From Cucumis sativus (taxonomy: Eukaryota > Streptophyta > Magnoliopsida > Cucurbitales > Cucurbitaceae), in NCBI RefSeq assembly GCF_000004075.3, contig NC_026661.2:17760307-17824306 (forward strand): a DNA stretch of 64,000 bases, given 5' to 3'. A program made the translations under genes and the position numbers. Under the pieces are notes generated by a model. The model had not been told where the DNA came from and searched no databases. It saw nothing but the letters and a program-made list of their open reading frames with translations. This document shows, piece after piece, positions 23,877 to 33,883 of this stretch; within the stretch, counting starts at the first letter, position 1, and every line of letters begins with the position of its first letter.

Positions 23877-25543
23877 TGTTGAGAAACAGAGAGAAGAACC
23901 GTGAGAATGGTCGTTTCTGCCAAGAAGAAGAAGAAGAAGAAAAAGAAGAAGAAGAAGAAGAAGAAAAGCCGCCTCCCTCCATTGCGTCTGTGCTTACGAA
24001 ATTTCAACAAACGGACTTCTTTTGTATACTAATTTTAATTTTTAAAAATTTGGCTAAATTAGTCCTTACAAAATTGTAATTGAAATTCCACAGCATAGAA
24101 ACATAAAGAAATAGGACTTTTAACTTTTGTGAGTTAATCAATTCAAATCAAAGATATGTATTTTATTTTTAAATAATATCAAAATATATAATTCTACTTT
24201 TATTTGTATACAACTTTTGTTAAAAATGTTGGGATTGCCTAACATTAATCAGAAAAATAATCAAATTTGTATCTCTTATTTTTCTATTTTTATCTACTTA
24301 TTCATGAAGACGTGCACCATAATTAATAATTATGCTCACCACTTCTATAGATTGATTACTCACAAAAAAAAAAAAAAAATTAGGATTTGAATTAATACAT
24401 TATCTTTCTTTCTCTTTAAAATTTCACTTTTTTTACGTAAGATAATACATTTTGTACTGATACTTTGCATGATACAAATAATGAGATGAAATATCACACA
24501 AGCATAAACAAATATAGTGTATTTGCAAACTAACATGGTGTTGAAAAATCTTAACTAATTTATGATATTTTCGAGATTGACAAGATTATTCTTGTTTCTA
24601 ACTAAAGTAGGGGCATTTAAGACATTGTTCTAGCAATTTTCATTCCATATTTTTCTATTTTTCTATTTTACTAATTTAAATAACAATTTGTCATTTATCC
24701 ATAAACATTCTATTTTGCTATTCTTTTTGTCCGCTGTTTTTTTTTCTTTCACAAAGCTATTGGATTAATGTGTGGAAAGGGAGACTCAAATTTCTAATGT
24801 TAAAGTTGGTAATATAAGCACTATATCAATTAAATTAAGCTCGTAAATAATTTTATTCAATACTTTAATTTGTACCTTAGTCTTACTTTGTTTTTTTTGC
24901 AAAGCCTTTATATTATCGAAATTAATAAGTTCACGAAGATTTGCATTTTTCTTTTGTTAAAACTATTGGGTAACTTAGCTAAAATAGAATAATGTAACAC
25001 TTATTTAAATTTATACTTAAAGTTTGACGAAATTAAAAGCTTAGAGTACAAATTGATGTAATAATTAAGTAAGTCTAGAGGTAAATTTTGGTTTTCGGTT
25101 TTCTTCCCTTTTTAGCACGATAGTAATGAACTTTTTTATAAATGGTAAAATTGTTGAATATATTTATAAATATAATAAAATTTTAGAATCAATTATTGTA
25201 TAGGAATGACGTAGGTAAACATCAATAAAAGTGTATGAGTACTTATTAGGGTTTATCGTTGATAGATTTTGAAATTTTGCTATATTTAAAAAGAAACCTA
25301 AATAATTCCAACTTGTGTCGTCGTAATAATAGTTCGAGAGAAAAATATTTGGATACTTCCTGAGTTGTATCTACTTTCACATTTGACCATTTTTGCTTTT
25401 TAAATAATTCTTTGTATTAAATATATAATTGAGAAAAATGGAATTAGATAATGCAGGTAGCGATATCATATATATCATTATTGAATAGCTAACAGTTCTT
25501 ATTAAAAGTTTTTATTTTAACCATATAGTTTGAACATCAAATT
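23877..25543. other. Spacer between PhzF-like copies 1 and 2
   Basis: The first ~130 bases, 5' of copy 1, include a GAA microsatellite (about 23925-23966) and match the region 5' of copy 2 (30600-30690) over the CGTTTCTGCCAA...GCGTCT segment. The rest (about 24750-25540) is homologous to 34080-35250, upstream of the third, broken copy; for example the phrase GACGAAATTAAAAG followed by TTAGAGGTAAATTTTGG occurs in both. It includes one member of the dispersed AT-rich hairpin element (25140-25310). No gene was found. Confidence 0.6.
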
Positions 25544-28500
25544 TTAAACCAAAACAAAACCTTCCACCGTAGTAATAGCTTTCCCTCGCAACATAACCCT
25601 TTGTTTTTCGTCGTCAAGATGAATGTGTAATATTCCACTCCTTGGTGATGCCTAAAAATATGCTTTTAAAAGTTAAAAAAAAAACTACAAAATCTAAACA
25701 ACTTCATTCAAATTATATGGATTGAGTTAAAGTTACACGGTTGCAAATTAAATACAGCAAATAAGCTCAAAATATATTCTCACATACCAAAATATTTTTA
25801 AAAAGTTGAAAACATATAATAGAAGTTAATCACTAGTAGAACATATTGATCTATGAGTAATAGATGATGGATCACAGGTGTTTACCAACGATAGCTTTGA
25901 TAGAACTTTATTATATTTACAATCTTTTAAATTGTGGTAAACATTTAATTATTATTGTAAAATTGTGATTAATTCATCATAATTACCCTAAGTTATTATA
26001 AGCTTATTTGAGTTAATTTAAGTTCTTGAATTTATTTTGGGTCAAACAAAAATACCCAACTCCATCTTGTTAATTTTGTTTTAAAAAAAAAATCATAATG
26101 GAATGCATCATTTTTAGAAATAATAATGAAGTGTATAGCATAATTCTCCAAAAATTGTAAATATAGCAAAATCTATGAGAAGTAGACCAATATTGAGTTA
26201 TAATTTTATCAACGATAGACTCTTATGATTTATTTGGATTATGGTCTATAAGTAATAAACTTTGACCGACTTTCTATATTTATAATTTTTCTAAAATATA
26301 ATATTGTTATATACTTAGTTATTAATTCTAAAATTGTTGTGCATTATAGTTACCCTAAACAAATAGGTAGTGGGTAGGGCATAAAGACTTTAAATCCGAC
26401 TCAATTATTTGGATGGTAAATTTCTTCGATCCAAAATAGTTTTTTATATAAAAAAATAAAAATATATGAACTCAAGTCAATCAGTTCGAGTTACTCTATT
26501 TATTTATTAATTTTTATTTTTGATTTAATTATTTTATTGGAGGTTTGAATTGACAAGTCTATTAACCAACCTAACCCATAATAATTTTTATTTATTTAAA
26601 CCTAACCCATAATAATTTTTATTTATTTAAACCTAACCCATAATAATTTTTATTTATTTAAACCTAACCCAAGTCAAATGAGTTGATAACCCCAGTCTAG
26701 ACTGCAGGAATTAGGTTGGAGTTGATGGGTTTTTTGTGATTATTGAATTTTGTTTGAACACCCCCTGCATGTGATATAAGCAATGGATTGATCAACATGT
26801 TGGTTACGTAACTCTTAAGTGGGAGGAAGAGAGAAAGTACCATAAAAGCAACAAAATCAGATTTGCCCAACTTATTGGCCCAGTAGACTGCCAACGCACA
26901 ATGTGCACTTCCACAAACAGGATCCTGTATATAATATGCAACAACAACCAAATATTTAACCATTAATAGAACATTGATCGTTCAAGCTAATGACATATAT
27001 TGGCTTCATCTCAAAGCATGCTGCATATATACAATCTATATACAGCACTAGAAGATTGAGATTGTACTGTACCTCGTCGATCCCTACTTTGGGAGCGAAG
27101 TGTCGAGTATAGAAGTCAAATTTCGACTCAGCAGGGGCTAATCCACTTATGATTAACCCAGATCCAGGACACTTTCGTATCTCGTCATAATTAGGTTGAA
27201 AATCTACAACATCTTTTTCTGATGGAAGAACAACCTGCAAAAACGCTGGTTTAGAGGAGTGACACACCTTAATATATATATTCTTGTATTCTAAGACTGA
27301 CTCTCTCGGTTGATGTTGTTGATGTTATTGTCTAGGCTTTCTTCGTTTCTCCTTTTTTATTTATATATCTATGAGTATCTAAGCCACCTTAAGCACTCTA
27401 GCTAATCTTAGAGAAGAACTTGCACTTAACTCATGACCTCTTAGTTGTTCCTCCATCTCTCTCGTTTGTTTTTTTCTTTTTCTCACTAGACCGACGATCA
27501 TGGATGGGCTACGCTTTCTTTGTTTCTCAATCTTAATTATAAGAATGAAAAGTAGGGTTGTGAACAAAACATCAAAGATAAACTAAGGGCTTACTTACCA
27601 AGAGTCTATTGGGTTTCATGTTACACGTCTTAATGTCAACTATAGAAGCACCATTCAAAGCTTTGGAGATTAAAGAAACATCAACAGCAGAATTGAGTTC
27701 AACAGTAGGAATAGCTGGGAAATCCATTTCAATGAAGTAACTGTCTTGTGATTCACCACTATTAAGAAGAGCATTACTTGAAACCTCAAGAAGCTTGACA
27801 TCTGGAACCTTTTTAGCAGTTAGAATTCCTGAAAGTGTGGAAAACTCAATAATATTTGAATTTACCAAACCAGTTGAAAAAAGTATGTGTGCAGCTGCCA
27901 ACGTTGCATGACCACAAAGCTGCTTTACCTGTAAAAAATGTTTATCTTAATAAAAAACAACAAGATTTACATCAACCAAAACATTATGTTACAATTCATT
28001 TAGTTGCGAATACAAGTAACTAGGGATTTTCACGAAACGAGGACTTTCCCGTCCTTGTTCCAGCTCCATGCTTTATTTTTCGTTTTCATATAAGAAAACT
28101 TTCACTTTGAAAATAGTCTTATATGAGACTAGCGTCATTATTTCTTCAACATGCATGACTTTGAGACTACTTCAGGTTCGATTTAAAGCTCTAACCAAAC
28201 ATTTAATTCTCCAATAATTCAATCATTTTATTGGGATTTTAAATCTTTAATTCTAGTTGTTTTTACATAGAATATATTAGTTAAGGTTTAACCATTTCAA
28301 ATTAGTTTAGTTTTGAAAACTAGGGGTGGAATTAAAACCACACAAACTGAAACGTTTTTTTAGGAACATATTTTAAAAATTGAATCAAAACCAAATAAAG
28401 TTGGATTCGGTTTAAAAGAATTTCAAAACCAAATATTTCTTTGTCCAAAAATCTGGCATTCATTCACACCACACAGAGAACGAATAATGGTGAATCACAA

Positions 28501-30562
28501 GACAGTCACAAAGATTTTGGAATTTAGTGACTTTCTGTTCCCACAACACATTAACTCCAATACAAACATTTAATCACCTATAAAGTAAATTCATGTTCCA
28601 AAGAAAAGAAAAAAATACAAAAAAAAGCAAAAGGGAAAGGAAGGAAGATTGAAGATCAAAGTAAGGAACAAATTATTATAAAAAAAAAACGCAAGACCGA
28701 TTTTCCATTTGATTTCTCACATATAATTTTTTTTTTTTTTTTTTTTTTTTGGTTTAGTCCAATTTGGTCACTAATTCGAACGTTTTCTACACTATTGAAA
28801 ACATTTTGGTCATATATAATAAAGAAATTTAAGAGTAGAAGGAACGTTGATACGAAGTTCTACTAGTAGTTCTGTCTCCATTTTATTTCATTCTATTTTC
28901 ATTATCTTTTAAATTTTGGCTAATCGGTGGAGAGACATTTTATATTCACTTTTGAATTAAGGTCTCAGTTCAATTCTCAACTTTTATCTACTTTTTTTTT
29001 TACATTTCTCAACTTTGTTTTATTTTCTTTTCCGAGAAAAGAGATAATTATTATCAAACATAACATAGTTTCGTTTCTATTTCTAAAAAAAAAGAAACAA
29101 GGAATGAGAAATATAAAAGGAGAAACACGAAATAAAAAAGAGAGAGAAAAAAAAAAGAGAAATAGAAAACAAGAAACATGAATATATAGTTGTCAAACAT
29201 AGTCTCGTTTTTCATTTCTGTTTCTAAAAAAACAAGGAACAAGAAACCAAAATAGTTATCGAACATTATCCTGCTTTTGTTCTAAAAAAAGAATAAACAA
29301 GGACAACAGAAAATAGAGAACAAGAAAAAAGAATAGTTATCAGATATAGTCTCGATTCTTCTAAAAAAAGAAGAAACAAGAAAACAACAAATGAGAAAAA
29401 CATGAAACAGAAAATAGAAATAGTTATCCAAGATAATCTCATATCTTTTTATAAAAAATGAAAAACGTGAAACAAAAAATGGAAAACAAAAAACATTATC
29501 AAACATACTATAAAGTAAACACTTTTAGAACAAATAAAGAAGCTTGTGAACTCTTTTGCTTATACAAACGATAAGAAGGAAACCCTAAGAAATTAGGCTT
29601 TAAGTTTAAAAGAAAAAGTAAACTGAAGAACAAAGGGTGTACCAAAAAGGTCTAAAATTTTGGTTTTATTTTTGGAATTTAGCAACAAAAAAAAACTCAA
29701 ATTAGGGTATTTAAAAAAACTTCATTCCAAAGATCCAATCAACCCATTTGATTTGAGCTGTGTTAAAAAAATGAAAATATTATCAATTGATTTATTGTAT
29801 GTGACGACATTTTGAAAAATAACAAAACAGTAAAACTATTTACAAATTAAAGCAAAATTGATCGATATATTGTAAATGGTTTTATTTTTTTATTCATAAC
29901 AATTCCTCTTGTTTCATTTATTTACCAAAAACAACTTCAACTCATTACTAATTGTATGGTTAAATTTTTAATAAGTGATCTGACTAACTCAAAATGTTGT
30001 TCATTACAAGTCATCTGGGTTTAAGAAATATAAAAAAGAACGATGGAATGATTGTTGAACCAACTCGATCCGAACCAACCCACAAAATGTAAATTTTGAA
30101 AAATGACAATTAAACGGGAAAGGATATTTAGTTCAAAACTTTAATCAAACACAAACGTAGCATTCAAAACAATAATCGAACTTATCAGTAAAAGAAAAAA
30201 ACCTCATCAACAGGATTGAACCATCTGAGTCTAAATTTGGGTGGATTAATTGAATCATCAATTTCTTCTTTTTCTTCTTCGTTTACAGGAATCAAATAAC
30301 AGGTCTGGCAAATATTCAACTCAGCGGCTAAATCAGCCAACCATTTATCATCCCTTTCTTCCTCTAATAAACAAACAGCTGCAGGATTTCCCTTGAACGC
30401 TGAGTCAGTGAATGCATCCACCTATTTGGTTTGGATTCATTTACAAAAAAATCAAAATATACACTTCTCAAAATGTCTAAATCAAAATCCGAATGCGAAA
30501 TAGGTGAAAGAGATTAGGTTAAAGTAAAATACCACGAAATACTTTACTGATTTCTTAGCCAT
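25544..30562 (-). CDS. PhzF-like isomerase family protein, copy 2 (6 exons, 310 aa)
   Basis: Exons in transcript order: 30533-30562, 30203-30421, 27599-27928, 27073-27234, 26841-26924 and 25544-25651, all phase 0, giving 310 codons plus stop. Exon structure is identical to copy 1 and the proteins are alike throughout, including KGNPAAVCLLEEERD, GHATLAAAHILFSTGLVNS and DPVCGSAHCALAVYW. The expected catalytic Glu position is again Gln49 (NICQT). Exon 3 as annotated starts VKQLCGH, one residue longer than VELCGH in copy 1; two further in-frame AGs within the first nine bases could serve as alternative acceptors. Intron 2 is about 2.3 kb and holds a diverged minisatellite; intron 5 holds a 31-bp tandem repeat. 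No frame breaks were seen, so both copies may be functional. Confidence 0.88.
26090..26352. mobile_element. AT-rich hairpin/MITE-like element (PhzF copy 2 intron 5)
   Basis: One of several related segments with the arrangement: TTxTAGAAATAATAATxAAGTxTATA, then AATTGTAAATATAGCAAAATCTAT, a short centre with GATAGAC, then an inverted version ATATTTATAATTTTT...TATATACTTAGTTATTAATTC. The arms are inverted repeats of each other with only short AT-rich termini. No coding capacity. Related copies lie near 34670-34800, 41485-41700, 42815-43080 and 62160-62400. Confidence 0.5.
26570..26671 (+). repeat. Tandem repeat, 31-bp unit, 3.3 copies
   Basis: Near-perfect units start at 26570, 26601, 26632 and 26663 (the last partial). 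Each begins CCTAACCCATAATAA and ends TTTATTTATTTAAA. The perfect identity points to recent expansion. The CCTAACCC core resembles a telomere repeat by chance. It lies in intron 5 of PhzF-like copy 2. Confidence 0.92.
29045..29510. repeat. Diverged minisatellite in PhzF copy 2 intron 2
   Basis: About six units begin with TTATCAAACATAGTCTCGTTT-like sequence (starts near 29051, 29190, 29256, 29337, 29424 and 29496) and continue into TTCTAAAAAAAGAAGAAACAAG and a purine-rich stretch. Spacing is 66-139 bp, mostly 66-87. The units are strongly diverged and purine-rich on the plus strand. Confidence 0.75.
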
Positions 30563-31374
30563 GGTTGATCAGAAATAGAGACAAGAACTGTGAAACCAGT
30601 CAATCGTTTCTGCCAACAAGAAGAAGAAAAAAAAGAACAAGAGCAGACTCCTCCAATGCGTCTTTGCTTGTGAAATTTAAATAAACAACTTTCTACTATA
30701 TATACATTTTCTTTACATATATATATATAATAGCTGTTTCTTTATTTCATTTAAATAGTTTTTTATTCCACTTGTATTAAAGAATTGTTTATTATTCGTT
30801 GAATAAAAAATGTGGAATAAATTAAAAGTCATACATTTAATACACTTTTCTATTAGTAAAATGGAAGAGAAGATCAGATTGGTGATTAACACTAATTAGG
30901 TGTAGTTTAAGGTAGCTTTGTATCAAAGAGTTATTATTTTAATTCATTGGGGGAGATGGCGAGAAATAGGTGGGCAACTATTTTGATAAATAACAAGAAG
31001 ATAAAAATGGTTGAAATATAGCTATATAATGGGTTTGACATTGTGTAATTTTATAAATTAGACAACTATTTTCTTGTTTGATTTTTTTGAATAAAAAGTT
31101 GACCATTCAAAAAAAGAATTTTGTTGAAGAATATATAATGAAAGCTATGTAAAATTAAATGAAAAAAGAAAAAGAAAAACGTGAAAGGGAAAGAGTCTTT
31201 ATTGAAAAAAGTTAAGAGCAAAATAGTTAAAAATTCTCTCGCAGCCCTTTTTAATGTGTATATATAGTATAGCTAAATATACGTATAGATATGTATTGAT
31301 AATGTGAGTGAGAGATTTATTCATTATTCTCATGCAAGACGTGAAGATGAGACCGAGAATAATAAACATTGCTT

Positions 31375-31470
31375 TATGGCTTTTGGATGGTTACAAAATT
31401 TATGATTTCCTTTATGGAACAAAACTTCCATCACAGCTTTTGGATGGTTACAAAATTTATGATTTTTATT
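31375..31470 (+). repeat. Direct repeat, two copies about 58 bp apart
   Basis: The phrase GCTTTTGGATGGTTACAAAA with the following TTTATGATTT occurs at about 31377 and again at about 31435. The interval holds one unit plus a short unique stretch, so this is a simple local duplication. Confidence 0.85.
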
Positions 31471-32515
31471 AAAAGATAATTTACATCAACCTAACAAAAT
31501 CCAACCATATTTATGGTCCGTGTAATAAAAAAAATAAAAGTTCAGGAAGTCGGTAAATCTTTTCATAATTTTCATTTTACCTTTGAATGTTTTAGACGAT
31601 TCGTCACTTCTCTTTATTCATCTTCTTTTTCAGATTTTCTTTATTCTATTTTTAAACGATTTATTCTTGTGTTTAAATCTCCTATTTTATTTTTACCATT
31701 TTCAACAAGATTTTATGAAGCTTCCTCATATTTAAGAATATCGTGATCGTTTAAATATCATTTTGACATGATTTAAAAAATCATTTACCAATGTCAATAT
31801 GATCATTATCAACACAGCCACCGTATAAATTTTGAAGTCATTTTCTCATAGTTTAAAATGAACTACGCAATCATGTTGGCATAATCTTAACGATCGCTTA
31901 TCATAATCAACATGATCGTCTAGAAGAAGATTATTCCTACGCATGTGTGATCAATTAATCACTTGTTAATAGAGACATTTTTGGTATTTTTCATTGTGAG
32001 TCTGTAAGTCTGTGAGATTTTTCTATTTTCAAAATTGTTCTATATAGTGTGAATATTTTACTAGATTTTTATATATTTAAAAAAAAATTATTAAATGTAT
32101 TTTTTCAGTTCTAAGTCTATTTATGTGCTTCTTAGCTAGGTTACATTTACATTATGGCTCATCATGGCCATAGATTATTAGAGTTACAATCCTTGAAATG
32201 CCTCATAAAAAGATATATGGTCTTGATTTGAGGCTATATTGAGCTGATTTGGAAATGTAATATTTTGAGTTTTAAACCTCGAGAGTTTTTACGCTGTGAT
32301 CTGGTGTGTTTTTATGGTAAAGTACGTGAATATTTGGATCATTCAAGTAAAGATTGATCTACCTTGCTTGCAAGTTACCTTGAGAATCAAGCGTCGATGA
32401 TAGTTTCAAGTTTCATCTATGATCTATGGTAGTTGGTTCATTAGATATCCTTTAAGTTAATATATAATCTAGGGATTAATTTAGGGCTATTCAAGTTGAG
32501 TTCTATTATTACAAG

Positions 32516-32722
32516 CACTGGCAATTTAGTATAGGTCCAGGGGATCGAGCCCCTCCTCAATTTTATTGTTTTTATATAATAGGTATAAACAAAACCAATT
32601 AATGTTTAATATTTATAGATAGTTTAGTGGTAACTATGCTTGTTCCCTTCCAACCAAAATTTTTTTTTTTCTAAGTTACATCTTGAAGTCCCCTATCAAT
32701 AAATTTTCTGGATCCTCCACTG
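32516..32722 (+). mobile_element. hAT-type MITE (207 bp) with 8-bp target-site duplication
   Basis: The element begins CACTGGCAATTTAG and ends GGATCCTCCACTG. The inner phrases (GGGGATCGAGCCCCTCC near the left end, CTGGATCCTCCACTG at the right end) resemble plant hAT ends of the CAGTGGCGGATCC type. It is flanked on both sides by an identical 8-bp ATTACAAG (32508-32515 and 32723-32730), the size expected for hAT transposition. The two termini match in five of six outermost bases. No coding capacity. Confidence 0.8.
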
Positions 32723-33033
32723 ATTACAAGACTATTATTAAAAGGCAATTCAAGTTGAGTTATTTTGAGTCTTATCGTTAACATAGTTCTTAGATCCAAT
32801 GCAAATCTTTTAGCATTTTGGTATCAAAGTTGTTTTGATTCCATACTACCATATCACAGAAGATAACAACATGCATCCCAATTTCAAATGCAAATCCAAG
32901 TGATAGATAAAGTAATGTGCTGGATGATGAGAATAACCAATTTGATCAAATCAAATAACACTTACGTAAGGTTCTTATGCAAAAGAGATCAGAGAGAGCG
33001 ACAGGATTGAACACAATGGTTGAAAATGAAATT

Positions 33034-33883
33034 TCAAACCAACACAACACCTTCCATCGTAGTAATGGCTTTCCCTCGCAGTAGAACCTTTTGTTTCTGG
33101 TCATCCAGATGGACGTCCAATACTCCACTTCTAGGTGATGCTTAACCAAAAAAAAAAAAACCAAACCATCCAATTCAATTTATATACATTCAGTCAAGAA
33201 ACAAAATCTAATAAACTCAATTCTAGTCATAACAGCTATTCCAAACCTTATGTACTGAGTTAGGATGAGTTCGGCAGATCTAGAAATTTTTTATAATTAA
33301 AAAAATAATATGAAAAACACAAATATAAAGAATGAACGTTGAACTTGGGTTTGGAAGACAAATTTACCATTGGGCTAGCTAATAGGTCAAATATATTATA
33401 TAAATAGCATAAGGTTGAGGGAACCGGAGCCCAAGACTCATAGACCTACACTAAGTCCATCGATGAGTTCAAATAAGGTAAAACTTATCCATTCATATGT
33501 TCAATTAATTTGGGTCTAAAACGAACATTCCACACTTTACTAGAAATGTTATATATATGCTTAGTGTAGAATTACACACACATCCATATACATTTTAAGT
33601 CTATTTCAGTCAATAAAGTTTCCTTCATATTTTTCCTTCCCCAATGCTGTCAAACTACCTTTTTAAGTCCTCAAGGGTACCTTTTCATAGTAAGACTGTT
33701 CATCAGTTGTAGTTTTGATCTAAGGTATGAATAAATAAGGAAGAGATAAGGTTAACCATGAGCATCTTTGAAAATAAGTTGATAGGTAAGAGAGAGTACC
33801 ATATGAGCAACAAAATCAGATTTGCCCAACTTTTTGGCTCAGTAGATCGCCAAGGCACAATGTGCACTACCACATACAAAATC
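33034..33883 (-). pseudogene. PhzF-like copy 3, decayed remnant (exons 5-6 only)
   Basis: 33800-33883 aligns with exon 5 of copies 1 and 2 (DFVCGSAHCALAIY then AKKLGKSDFVAHM) but has TGA in place of the Trp codon between those two blocks. 33034-33140 aligns with exon 6 (ASPRSGVLDVHLDDQKQKV to a stop), but the acceptor region reads TTAAG|CATCACC, one base off the frame used in copies 1 and 2. Exons 1-4 are absent. Upstream (34080-35250) the sequence is homologous to the spacer between copies 1 and 2, so exons 1-4 were probably lost by deletion inside a duplicated unit. Confidence 0.85.

Larger units (their letters stand above)
30563..33033. other. Spacer between PhzF-like copies 2 and 3
   Basis: About 2.5 kb of AT-rich DNA. 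The first ~130 bases match the 5' flank of copy 1, and then homology is lost. Contains a 58-bp-spaced direct repeat (31375-31470) and a hAT-type MITE (32516-32722). No gene was recognised; a short frame at 31513-31746 has no codon-level or family support. Confidence 0.5.

Noticed and set aside
23920-23970. Poly-Glu/Lys coding region from the GAA run
   Set aside because: It is a GAA microsatellite in the 5' flank of PhzF copy 1.
26570-26671. Interstitial telomere repeat
   Set aside because: The unit is 31 bp with a single CCTAACCC, not an array of CCCTAAA; the resemblance is superficial.
28927-29506. Frames made of Lys/Arg/Glu or Phe/Leu runs in PhzF copy 2 intron 2
   Set aside because: They are translations of the purine-rich minisatellite, not protein-like.
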